NCBI RefSeq assembly: GCF_900129325.1
Contig: NZ_FQUP01000004.1
Coordinates: 434,001-498,000, forward strand
DNA from: Kaistia soli DSM 19436
Lineage (GTDB): Bacteria; Pseudomonadota; Alphaproteobacteria; Rhizobiales; Kaistiaceae
DNA length: 64,000 bases
Direction: 5' to 3'
Position 1 is the first letter of the stretch, and each line of letters opens with the position of its first letter. The notes beneath the pieces are model-generated. The model made no database searches. It saw only the letters and a program-made list of their open reading frames with translations, and had not been told where the DNA came from. This document shows positions 14,942 to 24,322 of the stretch, in pieces. A program made the position numbers and the translations under genes.

Positions 14942-15931
14942 ATGCAATATCGTCGATTGGGCAAGTCTGGCCTGCAGGTCAGCGAACTTTCGCTCGGCTC
15001 CTGGGTGACCTTCGGCAAGCAGGTGGACCAGAACGACGCGATGAAGATGATGACCCGCGCCTATGACGCCGGCATCAACTTTTTCGACAATGCGGAAGGC
15101 TATGAGGCCGGCGTCTCCGAGGCGCTGATGGGCGAGGCGTTGGCTCGCCTCGGCTGGAGCCGCGACAGCTTCATCGTGTCCTCGAAGGTCTTCTGGGGCG
15201 GCTCGAAGCCGACCCAGCGCGGCCTGTCACGCAAGCACGTGACGGACGCCTGCCATGCCGCGCTGAAGCGCCTGCAGGTCGAATATCTCGATCTCTATTT
15301 CTGCCATCGCCCCGACATCGACACCCCGATCGAAGAGACCGTGCGCGCGATGCACGACCTCGTCGCGCAGGGCAAGGTCCTCTATTGGGGCACGTCGGAA
15401 TGGACGGCACAGCAGATCACGGAGGCTTACGGCGTTGCCCGCGAGCTCGGTCTGACGCCGCCAACCATGGAGCAGCCCCAATACAACATCTTCGAGCGCC
15501 AGAAGGTCGAGGGCGACTACCTCCCGCTCTACAGCCTGACCGGCCTCGGCACGACCATCTGGTCGCCACTCGCCTCGGGCGTGCTCACCGGCAAATATGC
15601 CAATGGCATCCCGGACGACAGCCGCCTCAACCTGCCGGGCTATGAGTGGCTGAAGGAAATCTGGCAGAGCGAAGACGGCAAGAAGAAGCTCGGCACCGTC
15701 GACAAGCTGGCAGCCCTTGCCAAGGAGCTCGGCCTGCCGCTGACGCACCTTGCTTTGCTCTGGTGCCTCGCCAACCCGCATGTCTCGACCGTCATTCTCG
15801 GCGCCTCGAAGCTCTCGCAGCTCGACGACAACCTCGCCTCGCTCGAGAGCCGCGACAAGGTTACGCCGGAGGTCATGGCGAAGATCGACGAGATCGTCGG
15901 CAACAAGCCGAAGGGTCCGCAGCGCTACTGA
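14942..15931 (+). CDS. Aldo/keto reductase (Kv-beta/YghZ-like)
   Basis: Cytosolic NADPH-dependent carbonyl reductase of 329 residues with a TIM-barrel AKR fold. The start is fixed by the family N-terminus MQYRRLGKSGLQVSELSLGS and by AAGGA upstream. Catalytic residues are visible as Asp and Tyr in NFFDNAEGYEAG, Lys in IVSSKVFWG and His in LYFCHRPD; the C-terminal cofactor loop reads VILGASKLSQLDDN. The closest subfamilies are potassium-channel beta subunits and YghZ-type methylglyoxal reductases. Interestingly the divergent neighbour is a channel-like protein, though no functional link is shown. Confidence 0.93.
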   Translation: MQYRRLGKSGLQVSELSLGSWVTFGKQVDQNDAMKMMTRAYDAGINFFDNAEGYEAGVSEALMGEALARLGWSRDSFIVSSKVFWGGSKPTQRGLSRKHVTDACHAALKRLQVEYLDLYFCHRPDIDTPIEETVRAMHDLVAQGKVLYWGTSEWTAQQITEAYGVARELGLTPPTMEQPQYNIFERQKVEGDYLPLYSLTGLGTTIWSPLASGVLTGKYANGIPDDSRLNLPGYEWLKEIWQSEDGKKKLGTVDKLAALAKELGLPLTHLALLWCLANPHVSTVILGASKLSQLDDNLASLESRDKVTPEVMAKIDEIVGNKPKGPQRY

Positions 15932-15976
15932 TCGCGCCCACGCGACTGAATGGATGGGCGGCGGCAGCGCCGCCCG

Positions 15977-17134
15977 TCACACCTTGAGCCGCTTGCCGCT
16001 CGCCGCGACTCCGAGAAGCAGCACGGCCACGACGGCGAAGGCGACAGGCAGGCTGGCCGCATGCGCGATGAAACCGATCGCCGCCGGGCCGACGAGGATT
16101 CCGGCATAGCCGAGCGTCGTGATGGCCGGGACCGCAACCGCCTCGGGCATGGTCTTTTGCCGCCCAACGCTCGTGAACAGCACCGGCACGATGTTGGAGC
16201 AACCGACGCCGACCAGCGCGAAGCCGACAAGGGCCGCGGCCGGCGCCGGAACGAAGGTCGCGATCAGCAATCCCACCGCCGCGCAGAGGCCGCCGAACAC
16301 GATGATCGTCGTGCCGCCGAACCGCGACACGATGCGGTCGCCCGAGAGGCGCCCGATCGTCATGGTGACGGCGAACGCGGCATAGCCGAGCCCGGCGCGA
16401 TCGGCCGCGACATCGCGCACCGAGGTGAGGAACACCGCGCTCCAGTCGAGCATCGCGCCTTCCGTCAGGAAGGTGATGAAGCAGAGGATGCCGATGAACA
16501 GCACGACGCCGCGCGGGATCGCGAAAGCCGGACCATCGCTGCGGCTGCCATAGGGCAGCATGTTGCGGAAGGCCAGCGCGAGGCAGGCGATGACGATCAG
16601 CGCGACGGCCGAAGCGGCGACAAGCGGACTAGCCCCGAAGGCGAACAGCGCCGTGACGCCGGCAGCGCCCGTGATGCCGCCAAGGCTGAAGAGCCCGTGA
16701 AATCCGGACATGATCGCCCGGCCGTGATCCCGCTCGACGATGATCGCCTGGATGTTCATCGAGACATCCATCGCGCCCACCCCGGCGCCGAAGACGAGAA
16801 GCGCCGCCACCAGTATTGGCAGGCTGGTGACACTGGCCAGAAGCGGTAACGCAACGGCGAGCATCATCGTCGAGGCGGTGAAGACCGTACGGCATCCGAA
16901 ACGCGCCGCAACGGCCCCGGCCAGTGGCATCGTCACCATCGAGCCGGCACCGAGACAGAGCAGCAGCAGGCCGAGCACGCCATCGTCGATGCCGACCCGC
17001 GCCTTGGCGAAGGGCACCAGCGGCGCCCAGGCCGCCATGCCGAAGCCGGCGATGAAGAACGCGATCCGTGTCGCGATGCGCTCGGCCCGCCCATGCCGCG
17101 GCGCTGCCGCTTCGATCGTCGCTGCCGTGTCCAC
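15977..17134 (-). CDS. MFS transporter
   Basis: Protein of 385 residues with about 12 hydrophobic segments in two halves and a compact MFS layout (for example LGLLLLCLGAGSMVTMPLAG near the N-terminus). The start GTG 17132-17134 has a strong GGGGAGGGG upstream. It lies 80 bases downstream of the LacI-type regulator on the same strand and may be co-transcribed. Its substrate could be a sugar or breakdown product of the adjacent GH172 operon, but this subfamily also includes drug and metabolite exporters. Confidence 0.88.
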   Translation of the reverse strand: MDTAATIEAAAPRHGRAERIATRIAFFIAGFGMAAWAPLVPFAKARVGIDDGVLGLLLLCLGAGSMVTMPLAGAVAARFGCRTVFTASTMMLAVALPLLASVTSLPILVAALLVFGAGVGAMDVSMNIQAIIVERDHGRAIMSGFHGLFSLGGITGAAGVTALFAFGASPLVAASAVALIVIACLALAFRNMLPYGSRSDGPAFAIPRGVVLFIGILCFITFLTEGAMLDWSAVFLTSVRDVAADRAGLGYAAFAVTMTIGRLSGDRIVSRFGGTTIIVFGGLCAAVGLLIATFVPAPAAALVGFALVGVGCSNIVPVLFTSVGRQKTMPEAVAVPAITTLGYAGILVGPAAIGFIAHAASLPVAFAVVAVLLLGVAASGKRLKV

Positions 17135-17214
17135 TTATCCCCTCCCCGCGGGTACATATCTCCCGTACCGCTTGTATGGGGGCGGCACAGCTTTGCAAAG
17201 GCGGTGGATCCCGC

Positions 17215-18225
17215 TCAATCGACCAGCGGCCGCGTCGATTCCCTGACCAGCAGCGTGGGCGGCGAAACCAGCACCTCCGCCGGTCCGGTGATCGCGCCGC
17301 TGATGCGTCCGAACAGACGCTGCGCAGCGTGGCGCGCCATATCCGCGATCGGCTGAGCCATCACGGTCATTTTCGGCGAAAACGCCGTCGCCCAGACGAA
17401 ATCGTCGATGCCAGCGACCGAGATGTCGTTCGGGCAGCGGAAACCCTTGTCGAGCAGCGCCTTCATCACGCCGATCGTCGTGTGATAGCTCGTCGACATG
17501 ATGGCCGTAGGGCGTCGCCTCAGGGCCAGAAGCCCGGCGGTCGCATGATAGTCCGGCTCCGGCTGGAAACCACCGTGGGCGATATAGGCCGGCTCCACAT
17601 CGATGTCATGATCCGCCAGAGCCTGCAGATAGCCCTCGAGGCGCTGCTTGGCGATCGAGATCCCCGGCGGCCCGATTACGATGCCGATCCGCCTGTGGCC
17701 GCTGCGGACGAAATAGTCGACGAGGCCATGGCTGGCGGCCCGGTTGTCGAGCACCACGGCATCGAAATCGAGGCCGGGCAAGGTCCGGTCGATCAGCACG
17801 ATGGGAACGGAAACGGCGCGATTGAGCTCGCCGATATAATCCCCGTCGCCGACGCCCGGAACGAGGATGACCCCGTCGACGCGCTGCGTCCGCATCAGGC
17901 GAAGGTCGCGCAGTTCCTTGGTCGGATTGTCCATCGTGTTGCAGAGCAGCAGCGAGTAGCCGGCCGCATCGCAGGCAATCTCGATCGCGCCGGCGATCGC
18001 CGCGAAATGCGGATTGGTAATGTCCGGCAGGATCAGCCCGATCGTGCGGGTTCGGCCCATCTTGAGACTGCGGGCAACGGCATCCGGCACATAGCCCAGT
18101 TCATCGATCGCCAGCAGCACCTTGGCTCGCAAAGCCGGGCTCACAGGGGCCGTGTTGTTGATGACGGTGGAAACCGAGCCGATCGATACTCCGGCGTGGC
18201 GGGCGACATCGCGCAGTGTCGTCAA
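17215..18225 (-). CDS. LacI-family transcriptional regulator
   Basis: Protein of 336 residues: an N-terminal helix-turn-helix (TLRDVARHAGVSIGSVSTVI), a hinge helix (AVARSLKMGRTRTIGLILPD), then a periplasmic-binding-protein-like sugar domain with VDGVILVPG and the C-terminal VAGIDDF segment. The start appears to be TTG at 18223-18225, because the HTH begins there with no ATG available and AAGGA lies about 12 bases upstream. It is divergent from the sugar importer/GH172 operon and two LacI-type palindromes lie between them, so it is very likely their repressor. Confidence 0.93.
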   Translation of the reverse strand: MTTLRDVARHAGVSIGSVSTVINNTAPVSPALRAKVLLAIDELGYVPDAVARSLKMGRTRTIGLILPDITNPHFAAIAGAIEIACDAAGYSLLLCNTMDNPTKELRDLRLMRTQRVDGVILVPGVGDGDYIGELNRAVSVPIVLIDRTLPGLDFDAVVLDNRAASHGLVDYFVRSGHRRIGIVIGPPGISIAKQRLEGYLQALADHDIDVEPAYIAHGGFQPEPDYHATAGLLALRRRPTAIMSTSYHTTIGVMKALLDKGFRCPNDISVAGIDDFVWATAFSPKMTVMAQPIADMARHAAQRLFGRISGAITGPAEVLVSPPTLLVRESTRPLVD

Positions 18226-18268
18226 TTGTCGGGCGATCCTTGTCAGGCGAAAAGAGCCATGCTAGCGT

Positions 18269-18286
18269 CTCTGAAACGTTTCGGAG
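18269..18286. promoter_or_regulatory. LacI-type operator 1
   Basis: CTCTGAAACGTTTCGGAG with perfect core GAAACGTTTC, containing the central CG typical of LacI/GalR operators. It sits 44 bases upstream of the regulator start, so autorepression is likely. Confidence 0.75.
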
Positions 18287-18369
18287 CAACTTTAGCATAG
18301 CAAGACACTGAAATTCCACGAGCGCAATGGGACGTGCAATTTTCAGTGGGCTTGTCAGCGGGGTTTTCT

Positions 18370-18383
18370 CTGAAAGGTTTCAG
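18370..18383. promoter_or_regulatory. LacI-type operator 2
   Basis: CTGAAAGGTTTCAG shares the TGAAA/TTTCA arms of operator 1, about 100 bases away and about 50 bases before the binding-protein start. Two sites allow looping over both divergent promoters. Confidence 0.65.
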
Positions 18384-18431
18384 GATTGGCATGACCGGCA
18401 AAGAAGCGGCAGCCTAACGGAGGAAGACGCC

Positions 18432-19793
18432 TTGACCAAATTCGACCGTCCCGCGGGCTCGCCCCGCTCATCCCTGCTGATGCCGACCCGCCGCTCGCTC
18501 CTCGCCGGCGGCGCGGTGCTGGCCGGAAGCGCTGTCTTGTCGGCGCCTTATGTGTCGCGTGCCTATGCGGCCGAGACGCTCAAATTCTGGCAGTTCTATG
18601 CGCCCGGCGGTGAAGTGAAGCCGCAGGTCGACTGGTTCACGGCCATGGTGGACAGCTGGAATGCGCAGAACGAGACCAAGGTCGAGCTCGTCTATGTTCC
18701 CAATTCGGAATATATGAGCGGCTCCAAGCTCTCGACCGCCTTCGCCTCGGGCCAGGGCCCGGACATTTTCGTCATCTCGCCCGGCGATTTCCTTCGCTAC
18801 TACAATGGCGGCGTCCTGCTGGACCTGACGCCGTTCATTACGCCTGAGGCGCAGGCCGACTTCCCGGAAGGCGTCATCGCCAGCCGCAAGGTCGACGGCA
18901 AGATCTACGGCGTTCCGATGGAACTGGAGCCGATGGCCTTCTACTATTCGAAGAAGGCCTTCGAAGACGCGAAGCTTGGCGAAAGCGACATCCCGAAGAC
19001 CTGGGACGAACTGCTCGAGGTCGCCAAGAAGCTGACGACCGGCGATCGCTATGGCGTGCTCTTCGAGACCGGCCCCGGCTACTACCAAAACTTCACCTGG
19101 TACCCGTTCATGTGGCAGGGCGGCGGTGAATTCCAGGGCGCTGATGGCAAGAGCGCCTTCAATTCGCCCGGCGTCGTGCAGGCGTTGAAGCTCTGGCAGG
19201 ATGCGATCAATTCAGGAGCCGCGCCGCGCCAGCTGCTCGGCGGCGGCGGCGGCGACATCGCCGCCAATCTCGGCTCCGGCTATTGCGCCATGCAGAATGT
19301 CGGCATCTGGGGCATCTCGGCGATGGACAACAACGCCAAAGACGTCCCCTACGGCATCTTCAAGCTGCCTGTTCCGGCCGGCGGCAAATATGTCACCGTC
19401 GGCGGCGGCTGGGCCTTCGTCGCCAATGCCAAGGGCGCGAATACTGAAATGTCCGGCAAATTCGTCGCCTGGGCGCTCGCCTCGATGGACAAGGACTCCA
19501 TCCAGCGAGAAGTGGACTGGTGCACGGTCGCGAAATCCGACATGCCGACCCGCACCAGCGCGCTGAAGCTCGGCGGCGATGCGTTCCAAAAGGGCAATCT
19601 CGGCATCTTCAGCCGCGACATCCTGCCGGGAACGCGCGGCGAGCCGCGCCTGCCGCCCGAAGTCTACAAGATCATCTCGGACGCGATCCAGCAGACGCAG
19701 CTCGGCGGTGCCGATCCCCAGGCGACGGCAGCCGCAGCCTCGCAGCAACTCGACGCCTTCCTCGCCACCTACAAGGGTGCGCCGATGCTGTGA
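18432..19793 (+). CDS. Sugar ABC importer extracellular binding protein (family 1)
   Basis: Protein of 453 residues of the MalE/UgpB type. A Tat-like signal (PTRRSLLAGGAVLAGSAVL, ending SRAYA before AETLKF) is followed by FWQFYAPGGE and the ligand-binding pattern FASGQGPDIFVISPGDF. I chose TTG 18432 because a strong GGAGGAAG lies five bases upstream and no ATG lies between it and the signal; an ATG at 18327 lacks such a site. First gene of an operon with two permeases and a GH172 glycosidase, under LacI control. Confidence 0.9.
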   Translation: MTKFDRPAGSPRSSLLMPTRRSLLAGGAVLAGSAVLSAPYVSRAYAAETLKFWQFYAPGGEVKPQVDWFTAMVDSWNAQNETKVELVYVPNSEYMSGSKLSTAFASGQGPDIFVISPGDFLRYYNGGVLLDLTPFITPEAQADFPEGVIASRKVDGKIYGVPMELEPMAFYYSKKAFEDAKLGESDIPKTWDELLEVAKKLTTGDRYGVLFETGPGYYQNFTWYPFMWQGGGEFQGADGKSAFNSPGVVQALKLWQDAINSGAAPRQLLGGGGGDIAANLGSGYCAMQNVGIWGISAMDNNAKDVPYGIFKLPVPAGGKYVTVGGGWAFVANAKGANTEMSGKFVAWALASMDKDSIQREVDWCTVAKSDMPTRTSALKLGGDAFQKGNLGIFSRDILPGTRGEPRLPPEVYKIISDAIQQTQLGGADPQATAAAASQQLDAFLATYKGAPML

Positions 19794-19889
19794 TCCGGAC
19801 GCAGCCCGGGCTCCCTGTTCCGGGCAGCGCCTGCCTCGCCGGTTTCCCTCCGGCCGGCGAGGCCCCTTTTCTCACATGCCGGAAGAGCC

Positions 19890-20840
19890 ATGTCGGTCGA
19901 CACCAGCAGCATGACGGTTACCGCTGTGCGGAACCGCCCGCGCCGCCGAAGCTATGACGCCCAGACGCGCGAATGGATCGCCGCGTATCTGTTCATCCTG
20001 CCCGATACGCTGGGCCTTCTGGTCTTCGTCGGCCTCCCGATGCTGTTCGCGCTGATCATCGGCGTGTTCGACGTCAACGGCTTCGGCAGTTTCGCCTTTG
20101 TCGGCCTTGCCAACTACCGGCGGATGGCCGCCGACCCCCTGTTCTGGCACTGCCTTCGCGTGACGGCCATCTATGTCGTCCTGCTGGTCCCGTCGCTCTA
20201 TGTCACCGGGCTCGGCCTTGCCCTGCTCGTCCAGCGCACCAACCGCTTCAATGCCGTCATGCGCTCGATGTTCTTCGCGCCACAAATGGTCAGCCTCGTC
20301 GTCATCGCCGTGATCTGGCAGTTCCTGAGCGCCGACAAGATCGGACTTTTTGCGCGCATCTTCTCGTTCTTCGGCATCGGCGGGGTTTCGCTGCTCGGGA
20401 ATCCAAGCCTTGCCCTCATCACCACCGTCTTTGTCACGGTCTGGTTCCTGATGGGCTTCTACATGATGATCTTTCTTGGCGGCCTGCAGGATATCCCCCG
20501 GCAATATTATGAGGCCGCGACCATCGATGGAGCCTCGCCGCGCCAGCAATTCTGGCACATCACCATGCCGCTGCTGCGGCCGACCAGCTTCTTCGTGCTG
20601 CTGGTATCGCTCGTCGCCGCAGTCGCGGGCTCCCAGGCCTTCGATCTCATCTATGTCATGACGCGCGGCGGACCGGCCAACGCGACCTCGGTGATGATCA
20701 CCTACATCTACCAGCAGGCCTTCCAGTACAGTGCCTTCGGCTATGCCGCAGCGATGTCGTCGATCCTTGTCGTGGTCCTCATGCTGCTGACGGGCGTGCT
20801 GTTCTTCATGACGCGCGGGGGACGCTTCGACTATGAGTAG
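19890..20840 (+). CDS. Sugar ABC importer permease (MalF/UgpA type)
   Basis: Inner-membrane permease of 316 residues with six membrane segments and the EAA loop YYEAATIDGASPRQQFWHITMP characteristic of carbohydrate importers. GGAAGAG lies just upstream of the ATG. It overlaps the next permease by eight bases and should form the heterodimeric channel with it. No ATPase gene is present in this operon. Confidence 0.93.
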   Translation: MSVDTSSMTVTAVRNRPRRRSYDAQTREWIAAYLFILPDTLGLLVFVGLPMLFALIIGVFDVNGFGSFAFVGLANYRRMAADPLFWHCLRVTAIYVVLLVPSLYVTGLGLALLVQRTNRFNAVMRSMFFAPQMVSLVVIAVIWQFLSADKIGLFARIFSFFGIGGVSLLGNPSLALITTVFVTVWFLMGFYMMIFLGGLQDIPRQYYEAATIDGASPRQQFWHITMPLLRPTSFFVLLVSLVAAVAGSQAFDLIYVMTRGGPANATSVMITYIYQQAFQYSAFGYAAAMSSILVVVLMLLTGVLFFMTRGGRFDYE

Positions 20841-21672
20841 CGCCGCTTTCCTCGCCCCCCGCCAGGTCACCATCGTTCGCGGCGTCTGGATGGCGGTGAC
20901 TCTGGTCCTCGCCCTGATGACCATCTTTCCGCTGGTCTACATGGTCTCGATCGCCTTCAAGGGGCAGACCGAGGTTTTCAGTCCCAACCTCATTCCCAAG
21001 GCCCCGACCTTTGGCAACGTCATCTATGTCCTGACCGAGGTGCCGTTCCTGCGCTACCTGGCCAACACCTTCGTCGTGTCGATCGTGGTGACCGTGCTGG
21101 CGCTCTGGTTCCACACCATGGCCGGCTATGCGCTGGCCCGGCTGCGCTTCCCCGGGCGTGAAACGATCTTCCTCGCGATCTTCTCGACCTTCCTGGTCTC
21201 CCTGCCCGTGATCATCGTGCCGTTGTTCATCCTGGTGCGGTGGATGGGCATGCTGAACACCTATGCCGGCCTGATCGTGCCGGCGATCTTCAACGCCTTC
21301 GGCATCTTCCTGCTGCGGCAATATTATCTTTCGCTGCCGCGCGAACTGGAGGAGGCGGCCCGGATCGATGGCGCCGGTTATTGGCGGATCTACTGGAGCG
21401 TCATCCTGCCGCTCAGCCGGCCGATCGTCGCCTCGCTGGCGATCCTGTTCTTCCTCGCCAACTGGAACTCGTTCCTCTGGCCGCTCACCGTGGCGTCCGA
21501 CAGCAATCTCTGGGTCGTGCAGGTCGGCATCGCCAATTTCAAGAGCCAGTATTCGGCTTCCTGGAACTACATCATGGCGGCCTCGACCATCGTCGCGGCG
21601 CCGATGCTGGTGATCTTCGTCATCTTCCAGCGCCAGATCATGGAATCGATCAAGACCAGCGGCCTCAAATAA
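20833..21672 (+). CDS. Sugar ABC importer permease (MalG/UgpE type)
   Basis: Inner-membrane permease of 279 residues with the EAA loop LEEAARIDGAGYWRIYWSVILP and the MalG-like C-terminus. It overlaps the MalF-type gene by eight bases (coupled translation) and precedes the GH172 gene by 44 bases. The missing ATPase is probably supplied in trans by a shared MalK/UgpC-type subunit; one is encoded at 40651-41733. Confidence 0.93.
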   Translation: MSSAAFLAPRQVTIVRGVWMAVTLVLALMTIFPLVYMVSIAFKGQTEVFSPNLIPKAPTFGNVIYVLTEVPFLRYLANTFVVSIVVTVLALWFHTMAGYALARLRFPGRETIFLAIFSTFLVSLPVIIVPLFILVRWMGMLNTYAGLIVPAIFNAFGIFLLRQYYLSLPRELEEAARIDGAGYWRIYWSVILPLSRPIVASLAILFFLANWNSFLWPLTVASDSNLWVVQVGIANFKSQYSASWNYIMAASTIVAAPMLVIFVIFQRQIMESIKTSGLK

Positions 21673-21716
21673 CGCCGCCGACGGTTCAATCAACTAGAAC
21701 AGATGGAAACGACACG

Positions 21717-22844
<1,128 letters not shown>

Positions 22845-22856
22845 CCACAAGCCCCG

Positions 22857-22886
22857 GCGAGGCGCGGCCGTTCGGCGGCGCCTCGC
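22857..22886 (+). terminator. Terminator after the GH172 operon
   Basis: A nine-bp stem (GCGAGGCGC/GCGCCTCGC) lies 12 bases after the GH172 stop, with a short GC-rich loop and no strong T-tract. Confidence 0.65.
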
Positions 22887-23144
22887 TTGCTGGCCCGACA
22901 TCCCCGAGCCTTGGTGCCGCATCCTTAGGCACAGACGCGACCTGAGGCCCAAACCGCGTAATTTGCAGCCATAGCGCTGCCTTCCTGTGCAAGTCGGCGC
23001 CACATGGCCCCCCGCGGTCCGCGAGAGTTGCGAGATCGAACATCCCGGCATCTGCGCAATCATTCACGGCAGACCAAACCGGCTTCGGCGGCACACCGCC
23101 TGCACGCCGAAACCGTGATCGGCGCAATACGGACGGCATACAGT
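22887..23144. other. Non-coding upstream region of the sigma-54 promoter
   Basis: About 260 bases without a credible gene, between the GH172 terminator and the sigma-54 promoter. This is where enhancer sites for a sigma-54 activator would be expected. TGCACGCCGAAACCGTGA near 23102 is at best a poor match to an NtrC site. Confidence 0.4.
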
Positions 23145-23159
23145 TGGCACGCAGCTTGC
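23145..23159 (+). promoter_or_regulatory. Sigma-54 (RpoN) promoter
   Basis: TGGCACG-N4-TTGC is a full match to the -24/-12 consensus, with GG at 23146-23147 and GC at 23158-23159, exactly ten bases between. It faces the riboswitch and ABC operon. The predicted transcription start, about 23170, falls about a dozen bases before the aptamer. Confidence 0.85.
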
Positions 23160-23182
23160 GTATGAATGGGCGAGCTTAGCGG

Positions 23183-23281
23183 CTAGGGATCCGGCACCGT
23201 CATCGGTGCGCAGGACCGAGAGCTGCAGTCGGGGCGGGAGAAATCCGCACCGATGCACGGCGGGATAAAAACCCGGGAGAT
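23183..23281 (+). promoter_or_regulatory. ykkC-class riboswitch aptamer (guanidine-I or close variant)
   Basis: Conserved blocks appear in the right order: CTAGGGATCCG, a perfect hairpin (GCACCG/CGGTGC), GGACCGAGAG, a second hairpin (TGCA...TCGG...GCGG closed by CCGC...CCGA...TGCA), then CACGGCGGGATAAAA and CCCGGGAGA. This order matches the ykkC-yxkD leader, which binds guanidine. Two positions differ from the usual guanidine-I sequence as I remember it: A instead of G just before CCCGGGAGA, and GGACC instead of GGTCC. A nucleotide-sensing subtype (ppGpp, PRPP or nucleoside diphosphates) is therefore not excluded. No clear terminator follows, so the expression platform is unknown. Confidence 0.85.
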
Positions 23282-23337
23282 CTCACAGGATGGGGAAGGC
23301 CAGACGGCCGGACCCAGATGGGATCGAGGGTGACGCC

Positions 23338-23466
23338 ATGCTGTCATTTTCATTATCGACGCCAGAAAACCGGTGTTTGGCCCACGCGCCATTCGGCTGG
23401 ATAGCGACGGTCGCCGCCGGCCGGCGGCTGGCGACATTTGCCCTCTCCCGCAACCGATCCGTTTGA
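23338..23466 (+). CDS. Possible 42-residue leader ORF between riboswitch and ABC operon
   Basis: An open frame from ATG 23338 to TGA 23464-23466 has a fair ribosome-binding site (GAGGGTGA, five bases upstream). Its stop directly abuts the AAGGAGG of the ATPase gene. The product is Arg- and Ala-rich with no recognised family. It could be a coupled leader peptide through which the riboswitch acts, or chance. Confidence 0.3.
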   Translation: MLSFSLSTPENRCLAHAPFGWIATVAAGRRLATFALSRNRSV

Positions 23467-23479
23467 AGGAGGCACGCGC

Positions 23480-24322
23480 ATGTCCCAATCGATCATGACT
23501 GAGCCGGCACTGCCGCCGACGGAGCCATCGACGCTTCGGCCCAAATTGCGGCTCGATGGCCTGACGCATGAGTTCCGCACCGGCGGTGCGCCACCCGTCA
23601 AGGCGATCGAGGGGATCTCGCTCGATGTCGCGCCCGGCGCCTTCGTCAGCCTCATCGGCCAGTCCGGCTGCGGCAAGTCCACGCTCTTCAATATCATGGC
23701 CGGCCTTCTGCAGCCGAGCGCCGGCCGTGTCGTGCTCGATGGCGAAGACATCACCGGCCGCGCCGGTCTCGTCTCCTACATGCTGCAGAAGGATCTGCTG
23801 CTTCCCTGGCGGACGATCCTCGACAATGTGATCTTCGGCCTCGAGATCCAGGGCGTCGATCGCCGCGAAGCGCGCGCCGTCGCCGAGCCGCTGATGGATC
23901 GCTACGGCCTCGGACGGTTCAAGACACATTATCCGGCGAGCCTGTCCGGCGGCATGCGCCAGCGCGCAGCGCTGCTCCGCACGCTTCTCTGCAACAACGA
24001 CGTCATCCTGCTCGACGAGCCCTTCGCCGCGCTCGACGCGCAGACGCGCTTCCGCATGCAGGAATGGCTGCTGACGCTCTGGAAGGACTTCGGCCGCACG
24101 GTGCTTTTCGTCACGCACGATGTCGACGAGGCGATCTTCCTCTCCGACGAAATCTGCGTGCTCTCGCCACGGCCCGGCCGCATCGCAGATCGTTTCGACG
24201 TGTCGCTGCCGCGCCCGCGTGGCCGGAACGTCGTCACCGCCCCTGAATTCATCCGCGCCAAGGAACGCTGTCTCGACCTGCTCTTCTCCGGCGGTCAGCC
24301 CGCCGACAGCGAAGCCGCATGA
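23480..24322 (+). CDS. ABC importer ATP-binding protein (SsuB/TauB/NrtD family)
   Basis: Protein of 280 residues with Walker A GQSGCGKST, Q-loop MLQKDLLLPWRT, signature LSGGMRQRAAL and Walker B VILLDEPFAALD, matching the nitrate/sulfonate/taurine subfamily. ATG 23480 has a consensus AAGGAGG eight bases upstream. It overlaps the permease gene by four bases. Being first behind a ykkC-class riboswitch suggests guanidine or a guanidino/urea-like nitrogen compound as cargo, which is an inference. Confidence 0.94.
   Translation: MSQSIMTEPALPPTEPSTLRPKLRLDGLTHEFRTGGAPPVKAIEGISLDVAPGAFVSLIGQSGCGKSTLFNIMAGLLQPSAGRVVLDGEDITGRAGLVSYMLQKDLLLPWRTILDNVIFGLEIQGVDRREARAVAEPLMDRYGLGRFKTHYPASLSGGMRQRAALLRTLLCNNDVILLDEPFAALDAQTRFRMQEWLLTLWKDFGRTVLFVTHDVDEAIFLSDEICVLSPRPGRIADRFDVSLPRPRGRNVVTAPEFIRAKERCLDLLFSGGQPADSEAA

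Noticed and set aside
23095..23125. NtrC enhancer upstream of the sigma-54 promoter
   Set aside because: TGCACGCCGAAACCGTGA lacks the proper second half-site. The activator remains unidentified.
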